Source: Neocallimastix lanati (nom. inval.)
Taxonomy: Eukaryota; Neocallimastigomycota; Neocallimastigomycetes; Neocallimastigales; Neocallimastigaceae
NCBI GenBank assembly: GCA_016946835.1
Contig: JACVTC010000020.1
Span: forward strand, 1,673,667-1,737,666
Length of the DNA: 64,000 nt
Direction of reading: 5' to 3'
The translations under genes were made by a program, and so were the position numbers. Positions within the stretch are counted from its first letter, which is position 1. Each line of letters starts with the position of its first letter. The notes beneath the pieces are model-generated. The model saw only the letters and a list, made by a program, of their open reading frames with translations, ran no database searches and was not told where the DNA came from. Positions 14,101-26,225 of this stretch are shown piece by piece.

Positions 14101-15595
14101 TATACTTTATTTAGAGGTTGGTTGTGATGATAAAGTAATTAGTATATAAATTAAAATATATAGTAATTATAAAACAGTTTTTATTTTATAAAATATATAT
14201 TAAAATGTATTTTAGAATTATATACGTATACGTTTATCTTGACTTGACTTTGAGTAAATTGATCAAGGATCATTGGCATATTTTATTGTTGTTGTAAAAG
14301 TTTAAATATATATTTTTTAATTTTATTGTTATTGTAATAATTAAATATATATTATTTTATTATTATTGTAAGAACTTTATATCTATTTAGTTGTTGTTAT
14401 TGTAAAAGTTTAATATAGTTCTTTTATTTTTTTTGTTTTTTTTTTTGTTTTTTTGCTTTTTTATGCAGAATAATATTTATTTGTATTTATTTTATGGATT
14501 TATTAATTAACACTAAACATGAAAACATAAAACAAAATAAAACTTTATAACTATTGTAGCTTATTATATTAACCCTTTATTTTTTTAAATAATTATATAA
14601 ATATATATTATATTTATAAACTTATTAGAATTTTTCATAACTTTTATTTCGTTTTCTTGTTTTTTTGTTTTGTTTTGTGTATTTAATTGATTGTTGTCAT
14701 AGTCGAATGAAAAGAGAAGTACATATACATATAATAAAAAGGGATTTGATACCTTACTTTAATACCAATTAAAGAAAAAATTAATTATGAACAATACTAA
14801 ACAATAGTAACAATAGTAGCAATAATTACAAAAATAATTAATAATAAATATCATTAATAATGACAAGTATAATTGTAATAATAACTATAATATTAATTAA
14901 TAATAATAGTACTTTATATTACTAATATATTCTGAACTATAATTTTTAGTTATATATAATGAAATAAAAAAAATAATAAAATAAAAATAAAAATAAAAAA
15001 AAAATATTACTATAATTGAATTAATTATTTTATTATATTTGAAAACTTTCTTTCCCTTTTTTTTTTTTTTTATAGCAAATTGTAAATAATAAATAAAAGG
15101 CTTATAACAATTGAAAAAGGAAATTAACCTTTATTGAATAAACCATAAAAAAAAAATTATAATAAAATAAAATAAAAACCTTTATTTATTTCATTTTTAT
15201 TTAAATAGAATATATTTAATACTTTATATTATAATAATAAAATGAACTATATATTTTATAAAATTTAAAGTATAATTTATACTTTTATTTAAATTTATTT
15301 TTATTTTTTATATTTATTTTTTTCTTCTAGGCTTTTTTTTATTATTTTATTTATTACTTAATTTATATATAGCATAAATAAAAAAATGAATAATAAAAAA
15401 TTATTCGAAATCTTGAACATTTTTTATTAATACAACACTTGAATTAATAAATAAAAATGAATATTATAAAAGAAATAAATATTTATTATATTTAAATATT
15501 AAATAAGTATTAATACAAATAAAGCAATAGAATAGAAATATTAATATAAATATTAATATATATTTCTATTTTTATTTTAAAATAATTTACATCAT
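10300..15595. other. Gene-free A/T-rich spacer
   Basis: I see no gene. It contains poly(A) runs near 10489-10518 and 10900-10941, a TTG run near 10569-10587, and several TA-rich low-complexity patches. Short islands with more G and C (for example near 13960-14000, 14240-14280 and 14690-14760) do not give recognisable coding or RNA features. Confidence 0.5.
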
Positions 15596-15597
15596 AA

Positions 15598-15805
15598 ATT
15601 TAATGTATTTTGTATTTAACATATTTAATACAATTACGTATTTATTAAACGTATTTAACATCTAACATATTTAATGTATTAATGAATTTAATATATTTAA
15701 TGCATTTAGCGTATATACGTATTTAAGTATTTAATGTATTTAATGTATTTAATGTATTTACGTATTTACATATTTACGTATTTAATATATTTAATGTATT
15801 TACAT
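15598..15805. repeat. Imperfect TTTAATGTA / TTTACGTA array
   Basis: About 200 bases built of near 10-base units such as ATTTAATGTA, with interspersed TTTACGTATTT units. At least ten units are visible with substitutions. ACGTA recurs five or more times. It is distinct from the pure A/T microsatellites around it. Confidence 0.65.
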
Positions 15806-16467
15806 TAAACCTATAAAAGACTAACTATTAAATCCTAATCCTTAACATAAGCAATAAAAAAAATAAAAAATATTTAAGACATAACATAATAATAAAAGTA
15901 TAAAAAAAAAATAAAATAAAAATAAAATTTAAAATTTAAATTAAACTTGAAAAAAAAAATTTTTTTATGCAGACTTGTCAATATTTTTTTTAAAAAAAAA
16001 AAAAAAAAAATGACAAATTACTTCAATTTTTTTTATCCTTTTATTATTATGTTATGTCTTAAATATTTTTTTTTTTTTTATTTAAGATTTTTTTTTTAAT
16101 TAATGCAAAATTATGCAAAGAAAAAAAAAATAGTCCTACTAAGGAAACATCTCTAATACGTTATGAATTAATTAATTATTTATTATTATTAATATTTTTT
16201 ATTTCATGGTTTATGATACATTAATATAGATATCTAATCCTTTTGATAGATGTACATATTTTTTAATAATAGCTTATTTACTATTTTTTAATAAATAAAA
16301 AAAATTTTTTTTTATTTATTATGAACATAATGTTCAAGGACATCCTATATATCAATTGAAATTTTAAATTTTTATTTTATATTTTATATTTATCTTTTTC
16401 TTTTTTTTTCAATTTATTCTTTTTTTTTTATTGTAAATAAAAATAATAATGTATTTCATTTATTTCT

Positions 16468-16509
<42 letters not shown>

Positions 16510-17693
16510 ATGTTTTTCTTCTATTTCTTCTTCTTTATCTTTATATAAATATATAATGTATTTCATTTATTTTCTGTTTTTTATTTTATTTTTAAAAAAA
16601 TCCAGTTATTATGAATGTTAATATTAATATTATATATATTATATTAAATAGGTCATTTTTTAATATAAAATAATTTTTTATTGTAATAAATTTATAAGAA
16701 TTAAACGAAACTTTTTTTTTTTTATTTTATACTGATTATTACATGTCAATTTTTTTTTGTCATACTAATTGTTAGTATGAATTAATTAGATATATCTTTT
16801 TTATTTCTTTTTTTCAAATGCAGTTTTAAGGTATTTTTTTTTTAAAAGTAAAAATAATTAATCAAAAATATTTTTATATAAATAATTAAATAAGCAATAA
16901 TTATAATGTTGAAATATTAAATGATATTAAATACTAATAATTTATATCCATAAATTAACAAAATTATAAAATAAATTTTAATTTAATGCATATAAATAAA
17001 ATAATAATAAAATAAAAAATAAATAAAAAATTTTTAATTAAAATTTTTAATTAAATTTAAACCAAAAGTAAAATAAAAAAAAATAAAAAGAAATATTTAA
17101 AATATATTTTTTTATTTTTATTAAATATAAAAAAAAAAATTTTTTTATTATTTTACATTTTATATACATAAAAAAAAATTTTTATTCTTTTATTTTTTTA
17201 TATTTTATATACATAAAAAAAAATTGAGAGTTAATATCCTGGCTTTTTTTATTTTTTTTTATCGTTAAAATAATTAATAATTTAATTAATAAATAATGAA
17301 TTTATATGGAAATAAAATTTATCAATGATGATATTTTTATATTTTCAATATAAGAAAAATAAATTATTTTTTTTTTTGAAAAAATATATTCATTTTAGAA
17401 TTAACAATAACAAAAATATTTTTTAAAAAATAAAATAAAATAAAACAACAAAGAATTTTAAAGAATTTTAATTTCTGTATTTTTATATTTTATTTCTATT
17501 TTTTTTTTTCATTATTTTAGTAAAAGTACTTCCAATTTTCTTTTAAATTCAAGGATAACATAAAAGAAAAAATAATTTATTCATTCATTTATTTATTGCT
17601 GGTATTATTATTATTCATTATTGTTTATTATTATTAATTTTTTTTATTAAATATTAAAATATCTATTTAAACTTTAAATTTTTGTTATTAGAG

Positions 17694-17739
<46 letters not shown>

Positions 17740-20338
17740 AAAATATATATATATGTATAAGACAGTAAGATAGGAATGAAAAGAAAATTAAAAAAAAATA
17801 TTATTAATAAATAAGTTAACAGTAATGGGAATAAATAAAAAATAATAAAGTGTATAAGGAAAGAACACGGTTATAGTTTTAAAGTTTTTTTTTATTTATT
17901 TATCATTTTTTTTATTCATTATTTATTGTAAATATTTTTAATCGAAAAAATTTTAACCATAGATTTCATTTATTCTCAAAATATATAAATGGAAAAAAAA
18001 AATTTTTTTTTTATGTATATATATATATACATATATATTCCATATGGCTTTTACTTTTATATTGAAGAGAATGGTCAATAATAATAATAATAATAGTTAT
18101 AAAAATAATTATAATAATAATAATAATAAAAACAAGAAAAATAGAATAATTATAAAATTAGAAATATTCTAACACCCTAAATAAAAAATAAAAATATTAA
18201 CTAAATAAATAATAAGAAAAATTAATATATTTGTAATAAATTATAAAAAGTTAAAAAGTTAATTTGATTTTACAATTGTAAAATAAAAAAACATATTTTT
18301 TTTTCTTATTTTAAAGTTTTAATAATAATTAATAATTAATAATTAATAAGTAATAATAATTAATAATTAGTGATTAATGATTAATAATATAAACATATAT
18401 ATACATTTTAATTAATAATAAATAATAAATAATTAATAACATATAAACATATATACATATTTCAATTAATAATAGATAGTAATTAATAATATAAACATAT
18501 ATATTAATTTCAATTAATAATAAATAATAAATAATAATAAATAATAATGTTATGACTTTTTTTTTTTACTTTCCTTAATAAATATCATTTATTTATATAT
18601 TAAAAAATCTTAACATTATTTGTTTCCTTTTTTAAGTAATGCATAAAATACTGTATAATAACATACCATGATACTATAATATTAATAAAATATTATTTGT
18701 TTATTTGTTTATTTTTCTTTCCTTCTTTCCTTCTTTCTTTCTTTTTTTTTTTTTTTTTTAGAAAACTTTCTATATATAGAAGGTTTGATAATGTTTGAAG
18801 GGTTTAATTTTTTTTTTTTTTTTTACATCATTTATATTTTAATGTATAAATTCATTTATTCATAAAGTAAATGTATTTAATAATTATTATTTATTAATTA
18901 TTTACAATTAAATGTTTTTCTTTTCTTTTCTTTTATATATATATTTTATTTGATTCGTTTTTTTTTTTTTTAAGATGATTTTCTTAATATAATGAAATAA
19001 ATAAAATAAAAAAATTAATTAATCAAATAAAGAAATATAAATATAAAAATAAAAAAAAAAATATTTTTAAATGGATGGATCATCCTAAAATAAAAACAAA
19101 ACAAATTAATTTATGTAATGTAATGTACAAAAAAAACAAATTTATGCATTAAGTATGAAGTAAGTGAAAATAAATGTAATTAAAAATTAGTCATAACTAT
19201 AATAATTATTTTTCTATTTAATTTTATTTTATAAAATATAAAATTTTTATTATTATATATAGTTTATATGGGTATGTTAAGATTTTTTTTAATATTTTTT
19301 TTTTTTTTTTTTTTTTTAATTTTATTATAACATGTATATAATAAAAATAATGTAGATCATCCTATTATTTTTGTTACGTGTCAATTTTTTTTCTTTTTAC
19401 TAATTGCTTTAAATCTTTTATTTGATGGGGTTTAAATTTATTTTTATTAATATATTATTTGTATATATTTTTATATTATAAATATAAATTCTGTATTTTT
19501 TATATATAATGGTATAATTTTTTAATGTATGTATATTTCTGGTAAAGTAATTTTAAAATCTTTTTTTTATTTGTACTTAAATAATCCATTCTAATACGTT
19601 CTACATTTACATTTTTGATACATTATTTTTACATTCCTATTTTTATTGGTTTTCCAAATTTTATTATTATTATTTTTTCCATTTTTAATATAATTTCTTT
19701 GTTTCCATAAATATATTTTATTTTGTTACATTAAAAAATAAAAAATTATAATGAAAAAAAAATTTTTTAATCAAAATTTTCATGTAGATAGGATAAATAA
19801 TAAATATTAATAAATTATAATAATCTATTACATTTTTTTTGTTAAAAAAAAAATATATATTTTTTAAATTCAATATGATAAAATTTTAATTTTTGCTTTT
19901 TATACATATTGTGACATTAAAGAGTAAAAAAAAAAGCTACATAAAAAAAAAATAAAAAAAAACTTTTTTAAATTGACGTAGTGTGTTTTTTTCCATATCT
20001 TTCTGCACTATAATTTATATATTTGTTTTATTCAACAAAAAAAAAAAAAAAAAAAAAAAAAAGAATTAAGAACAATATATACACAATATTAAGTCCTCAC
20101 TTTTACATATATATATACATAATTTAAAATTTTATTATTTTATTATTTTTTATTATTTATTATTTATTATTTTTAAGTATTCTATTTGGATATTTATTTT
20201 ATTGCAATATATATTATTTATCTATTTAATTACTATTCATTTACATTATTTTTTATAAAAGTTTCAAGATCTCTTTTCCTACATATTCTGTTGTATTGTA
20301 CTCTATATATTTATATTTGATGGTGATGGTGGTGAGGT

Positions 20339-20372
<34 letters not shown>

Positions 20373-22789
20373 GTATCAATATATATACAAATAGATATAA
20401 AAAAAAAATAATTTTTTTTTTTTTCATGTATATAAAAACTTTAAATTTTATTTCCATTTCTTTTTCACCAATGAAAGAGCAGAACAAAAAAAAACATGAA
20501 TTATTGTATTGAACATAAATGTATTTCTTATCATGTAATGAACGTAATGTACATTCATTTAATATTAATAAAAAACAAAAGCCAAAAGCCAAATCAATAA
20601 AACTAAACAAAAAACAAAAAGACAAAAAAAAAAAAAAAAAAAATTGAATTAAATTGTATATGTATATACGTATGTATTTATTTCTACATATTTATATTAA
20701 TCTATTAAAAAAATTTTTTATTGTTTTTTATTTTTAATATTATTCCTATTGTAATACAAATTCAATGAGAGAACAAATAAAAATAAAGTCAAATAAAATA
20801 AAAAAAAAAGTAAAATAGATTATAATAATTGAAAACTAAAAGTAAAATAGTTTATCATTATTTGTATCATAAGTTCTAAAATATACATATAAGAATCATT
20901 ATAACTTTTATTTGCTCATTTCAAAAAAAAAAAAATATATATATATATATTTTCCCATATCACTAGTAAAAAAAACTAGAAAATTAATTTTTTTTTTTTT
21001 TTATATTTAGATGTTAATAATACACACACAAAACAAAAAAGTATAGATTAAATTAAAATACTAAAATAGTTTTTTATTTATTTTTTAAGGTTAATTACAA
21101 AAAAATAATTTTTTATCTTTTTATTTTTATTGATTGAAATAATTTATAGTATTTATAATATTTATATATATTTCAATATTTCAATACAATTCAATACATT
21201 TCAATACATATATTTTATATTGTTCTATATATTATTATTTATACTTCTATATATTTGCTATTTTATTTAGTTTTATTTAGTTTTTATTTATTCCAATATT
21301 CAATACTTGCTAAATTCATTTTAAAGTTCATTTTCATATAAATTTGACTTTATATTTATTTTATTCAATGGGCTTAATTTAATCATAATATATTAGGATT
21401 ATTTTAATATAAAATAATAACTTTTAATTTCTATATAATAATTAATAAAAAATATAATCAAATTATATTATATAATATATTTAATTTATTAAAATAAATG
21501 TATATTAATATATTTCAATATATATAATTTTTTAATCTATCCATATATATAATAATTAATATAAATATATATGAACATCATAATAAATTATTGTTAAATT
21601 ATTTTTTGTTTGTTGGTTTTTATTAAATTTTATTTTAATATATAGTATAATAAATGATGGAATAAATATAAATATATGTTAACATTAGAGTTATCAATAA
21701 AATAAAATTAAATAAAATTAAATTATATAATATATTTATTTATATATATACATATTTACAACTTTTTTATATTTTGATTTTAAATTGACCATTAAATTTA
21801 TTATATAAAATAAAGTTTACATTTATATTAAATTATACATATATATAAACAGTATAAATAAATATATATTATAATAAATAAAATTTGAAAATAAAAAAAA
21901 TGGATGAACAAATTTTTTCAATATATAAAGACTACTATTTAAAATGAATTGAAAATTAAATATATCAATTAAAATACATTTATTATCAATATAGTAAGAA
22001 ATATATTAATTATATTATTATTTTTTAATAACAATTAAAAAAAATATGAAAGAATTAAAAAAAAATTACTTCAATAATACCTTTATGTATATTACATATA
22101 TATATTGTATATATTATAATATATTTCCTGTAGTATTCATTCTATTATTTCTTTTATATTATCCATTTAAAGTTAACTTTTAATTTTAATTTCAATTTTA
22201 TTTTAATAGAAATAGAATCTTTTATTTCATTCAATTTTAAAAATTATATTATTAAAATATAAAATATAATTAAAAAATAAAATGAAATAAAAAAATTATA
22301 TTTTAAAAAGGTTGAAAAAGAAAAAAAAAAAAAAGTATAAAAAGAAAAGGTTTTTCCTGTCAATAATCTAAATTTCATTCATTTTTACAATATAAAAGAA
22401 ATAATATTTTAGAGTTTTTTTTATTAATTTATATTTTTAAAATAATATTTATTTATTAATAAAAAGGAAAAAAAAAATAGAAATAATTAATTTTTTTATA
22501 ATTTATTTATTTATTTTTTAATTTATTTTATTTTATTTCATATTCTTGAATTAGTATTTTTTAAAAAAAGAAAACAACTAAAAAAAAAACAGTTTTAATT
22601 TATTTTAATATAATTTTTTATTATAATTATTTAATTTCGATACTTAAAAGTTATTACTTTTAGTCCGAGAATAAATAATAACAAATAAAATATATAGCAC
22701 ATACAAAAAAAGAAAAAAAATTAGAAGCATCTTAATTATTATAATAATTATATAAAAAAGCTTTTATTATTTCTTTTTTGAAATTTTTT
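15806..22789. other. Gene-free A/T-rich spacer
   Basis: No gene is seen on either strand. Long T runs lie at about 16469-16506, 17696-17735 and 20338-20370. A 104-codon minus-strand frame at 20311-20625 is a product of A/T composition and a T run and is not accepted as a gene. Repeated patches of AATTAATAAT with TATATAAACATATAT lie at about 18310-18545. Confidence 0.5.
18310..18545. repeat. Tandem AATTAATAAT / AAACATATATA patch
   Basis: Three roughly 70-base imperfect units each combine an AATTAATAAT-type block with ATAAACATATATA and TTTCAATTAATAATA. It looks like a degenerate minisatellite. Confidence 0.5.
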
Positions 22790-22922
22790 TTATTGAAATT
22801 CTAAAGTGATAACTCGAAAGGAACAAAAAATTATAAATATAATATTAATAAAAAAAAAAAAAGAAAATAACGTTAATTTTTCTACATTAATATAAATAAT
22901 AATAATTTGAAAAATAATTCTA

Positions 22923-22953
<31 letters not shown>

Positions 22954-23001
22954 TTACGTAATTTGCAATAACAAAACAATATAAAAATACAAAGAAGAAA
23001 A
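22790..23001 (+). promoter_or_regulatory. Upstream region of the expansin-like gene
   Basis: The 5' flank is A/T-rich, with a T run at about 22923-22949 followed by a short pyrimidine/purine-mixed stretch and an AATATAAAAATAC motif about 25 bases before the start codon. The start codon sits in AAGAAAAATGAAA, an A-rich context normal for fungi. The T run may act as a nucleosome-excluding promoter element. No further operator is identifiable. Confidence 0.4.
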
Positions 23002-24741
23002 ATGAAATTTTCAACTTTATCTTTATTAGCTTCTGGTATTAGTGCCGTTTTCGCTATGAGCGGTTCTGGAAGAATGACCTTCTATGGTAATGCTGGTGAA
23101 TGTCCATCGGAAAGAGCTATTCCTTCTTGTGGTCTCGTAGATTTCGATACTCAATACTACGTCGCTATGAATCATGAGCAATACGATTCTACTCTCTCTA
23201 ACTATGCTAATCCAAATTCTGCTGCTGTTTGTAATACTTGTATTAAGGTGACTTATAATGGTAGAAGTGTTATCGGTAAGGTTATCGATAAATGTCCTTC
23301 TTGTGCCGCTGGTGCTATCGATGTAAGTCTTCCTCTCTTCAGAAAATTAGCCGATCCTGATTTGGGTGTTGTTAACGTCTCTTGGGAAACAACAAGCTGC
23401 AGTGGTTTAGTACGTACTTCTGGAGACGCTTGTAGTCTTTCTGAAGATTCTTCATCTTCTTTCCCTAGTAATGATAATAATGATGATGATAAAAAGGATT
23501 ATAAGAAGACTACTACTACCACCACTACTACCACTACTACCACCACTACTAGCACTACTACTTCTGAGAAGCCAACTACAACTACAACCAGTACTACTAC
23601 CACTACTACAGCTGAGAAGCCAACTACCACCACTACCACTATCACTAGTACTACCACTACTACTACTTCTGAGAAGCCAACTACCACCACTACCACTATC
23701 ACTAGTACTACCACTACTACTACTTCTGAGAAGCCAACTACCACCACCACCACCACTACTACTACCACTACCACTACCACTACTACTACTACTACTGAGA
23801 AGCCAATTACTACTACAACTAGCACCACTAGTACCACTACTACTTCATCCAAGAAATCAACTACCACTGCCGCTGTTAAAAAGAATAAAGATGTAAAACC
23901 ATCCAATGTTACTCGTACTATTTCTAAGAAGCGTTCTTCTTCATCAACTAAAAAGTCTATAAAAACTGTAGCACCAGAACATGAAGACTATGAATACGAT
24001 GAAATTGAATTTGATATTGAAGAAACAACAACTACTGAAACCGAAACTTTCACTGATACTACTGCTTTTATTCTTCCAACCGATGTTACTATCTATTCTA
24101 CCTTCTCTGAAGCTCCAACAGATGTTCCAATTGATTCTGAATCTTATTTAATTTACCTTGATCATGAAGAAAAAATTGCTCAACAAAATATTGCTGTTGC
24201 TAAAAAGGAAAAGGAAGAAGCTAGAAAGGAAAGAAAAGAAGCTAAACAAGAACAAGTTGAAGCTAAGAAGGAACTTGAAGAAATAAAGAAGGAAAAGGAA
24301 AGAATAGAAGAAGATGATGAAGAAGATGAAAAGGAAATTCAAAGATCTGAAAAGAATGCTCTTGAAAGACAAGCTAATGCTATTACTAGAGAAAAGAATG
24401 CTAATACTAGAATTAATATAGCTAATAAAATGGAAGATGAAGCTCTTGATAAGAAAGCTGAAATTGAAAAGAAACAAAAGGAAGCTGTTTCTTATATGAA
24501 AGAAAAGAATGGTATGGGTAAGGGTATGGTTGCTGCTACAAGTATTGTTGGAGCTGCTGCACTTATTTTCGGAGGTGTCACCTTAAAGAAGCACAATCTA
24601 ACCTCTATATCAAAGAATCAACTTACTAATGAAAGTGATTTAGTTCGTGAAGTTGAAGAAAATAAAATTGATATTCCATCTAATCAACAAAATATTAATG
24701 TTGATGATGTAACTATTGATATCACAGATGCTGTTAATTAA
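23002..24741 (+). CDS. Membrane-anchored expansin-like DPBB protein
   Basis: The 579-residue protein starts with a signal peptide (about 1-18, ending AVFA). Residues 23-133 form a double-psi beta-barrel of the expansin/RlpA/EG45 type: GRMTFYG, GECPSE, paired CNTC, DKCPSC at 96-101 and GAIDVS with Asp107, followed by LFRKLA and a VSWET strand. The C-terminal expansin sugar-binding domain is missing. Residues about 168-285 are a Thr-rich linker with repeated EKPTTTTT units, likely O-glycosylated. An acidic stretch follows, then a charged coiled coil (about 388-503), one hydrophobic segment (about 508-530, GMVAATSIVGAAALIFGGV) and a 49-residue acidic tail. Expected topology is barrel outside and tail in the cytosol. 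Expansin barrels loosen cellulose or chitin contacts without hydrolysis; whether this one does is inference. Codon use is less A/T-rich than the flanks, and the frame is open without introns. Confidence 0.85.
   Translation: MKFSTLSLLASGISAVFAMSGSGRMTFYGNAGECPSERAIPSCGLVDFDTQYYVAMNHEQYDSTLSNYANPNSAAVCNTCIKVTYNGRSVIGKVIDKCPSCAAGAIDVSLPLFRKLADPDLGVVNVSWETTSCSGLVRTSGDACSLSEDSSSSFPSNDNNDDDKKDYKKTTTTTTTTTTTTTTSTTTSEKPTTTTTSTTTTTTAEKPTTTTTTITSTTTTTTSEKPTTTTTTITSTTTTTTSEKPTTTTTTTTTTTTTTTTTTTTEKPITTTTSTTSTTTTSSKKSTTTAAVKKNKDVKPSNVTRTISKKRSSSSTKKSIKTVAPEHEDYEYDEIEFDIEETTTTETETFTDTTAFILPTDVTIYSTFSEAPTDVPIDSESYLIYLDHEEKIAQQNIAVAKKEKEEARKERKEAKQEQVEAKKELEEIKKEKERIEEDDEEDEKEIQRSEKNALERQANAITREKNANTRINIANKMEDEALDKKAEIEKKQKEAVSYMKEKNGMGKGMVAATSIVGAAALIFGGVTLKKHNLTSISKNQLTNESDLVREVEENKIDIPSNQQNINVDDVTIDITDAVN
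23505..23870 (+). repeat. Thr-codon minisatellite in the linker
   Basis: The linker is encoded by ACN codon runs punctuated by GAGAAGCCA (Glu-Lys-Pro). Two adjacent 57-base units beginning at about 23614 and 23671 are essentially identical. The ACN codons are varied (ACT, ACC, ACA) rather than a single triplet, so slippage is accompanied by selection for Thr. The repeat also leaves the other forward frame and the opposite strand open (poly-Leu/Pro and poly-Val), which are not genes. Confidence 0.8.
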
Positions 24742-26225
24742 TTAACATAATAATAAATAAAAAAGAGATTCCATTATAATTGTTAATTTTTCTTAATTTT
24801 ATAAAAAAACAAACAAACGAAATGCTATCTTTATAAATATAAGAATAATTAATAATTAAAAGAACCATCACCTTATTTGTATAATAATAGATAGATAATA
24901 TATAGAATATTAATGAATTTTTTTTTTTTTTCAATACATAAAATAATTATTGTTAATGGTAGTAGACAATAATTTAATATTATTGAGAAAAAAAAAAGAA
25001 TATAACGCAATAATCGTATTTTCTTTTTATTAAAATACAATAATATTTTCACATAATATATATACAAATAGTTTAGAAGAAATTATTATTGATTATTATT
25101 TAGTAATAATTTCACCCCACGTAAATAATTTAATTTTAATTTTTTAAAAATTTATAATTTTTTATTTTAAAGAAATTGAAATGAAAGAGTTTTATTTTAT
25201 TATAATAACAATCTTCATTTCAATTTTTTCTTTTCTGTAAGTTATAAATTTAATTTAATTTTATTATATTTTTTATTTATTTATTTATTTATTTTATAGC
25301 CAAATAATTTTAATTTTTAATTTATAGTTTAATAATTAGTTTGTTATTTTTATAGTAAATAACAATTTTTTATTTATTTATTTATTTATTTTAATTTTAA
25401 TTATAATTATAATTTTATTTTAATTTTTAATAGTTTGTTATTTTATAGTAATAACAATTCTTTAATTTATTTATTTTTTTTTTTTTATTTAATTTTAATA
25501 ATATGTAATTTTTTAATAATTAATTTTTTTTCTTAATTTTTATTTAATCTTTTCACCAAAGAACAAAAAAAGAAAAAAAATATTTTATATTTTTTATTTA
25601 TTTAGAAATTTAAATACGCATCAAAAACAAAACCAAAAAAAAAAAATAGTATTTATTAGTATTTAATATACTTTTTTTTTTATTTTATTAAGTAGAGAAA
25701 AAAAAAAAGATCTATTTTTTTTTTCTCATGTTTTTTTATTTTTTAATAATTTATAATATTTTATTAAAAGATAAATTTATAGTTTTTTATTTTATTATTT
25801 TTTTTTTTATTTTATTATTTTTTTTTACTTTTTTTATTTATTTATTCAATTTTTAGTTTATTATTATTATAATAATATTTATTTTTATTTATTTTTTTTT
25901 TTTTTTTATAATATATATTATTAACTAATTAAAAAAAAAATATATATGATAATTATTTTTATATTAAATAATAATTAAAAAATGATACAAATAAACATAC
26001 AAAAAAAAAAAAAAAAAAAAAAAAATAAAAGTAAAATAAAAAATAAAGAAGAGAAAAACTAAAAAACTTAAAAAAAAAAAAAAAAGTAGTATTTATTTTG
26101 CATTCCTTTTTTGTGTTTTTGAAAAAAAAAAAAAAGATTGAAGAATAATATTAAATATAAATATTATTTAATAACATGTATATATAAAAACAAAGAAATA
26201 ATAATAATAATAATATTTATTTCAG
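24742..26225. other. A/T-rich spacer downstream of the expansin-like gene
   Basis: No gene is seen. The stretch includes T runs at about 24919-24931 and 25888-25908 and A runs near 26000-26024 and 26070-26085. A transcription end for the upstream gene is expected within the first few hundred bases, but no specific signal can be pinned down. Confidence 0.5.

Noticed and set aside
20311-20625. 104-codon minus-strand frame
   Set aside because: It consists of low-complexity Phe/Lys/His runs from T/A tracts, with no motif and no conserved context.
22790-23014. 74-codon minus-strand frame over the expansin-like promoter
   Set aside because: Phe/Ile/Lys runs from A/T tracts; overlaps the promoter of a clear gene.
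23471-23906. Poly-Leu/Pro frame on the plus strand and poly-Val frame on the minus strand
   Set aside because: Both are shadows of the ACN repeat that encodes the Thr-rich linker of the expansin-like gene.
24148-24477. 109-codon minus-strand frame
   Set aside because: Antisense shadow of the coiled coil (GAA/AAG codons read as Phe/Leu/Ser).
24734-25067. Two overlapping short minus-strand frames after the expansin-like gene
   Set aside because: Ile/Lys/Tyr-rich composition frames without start context or motif.
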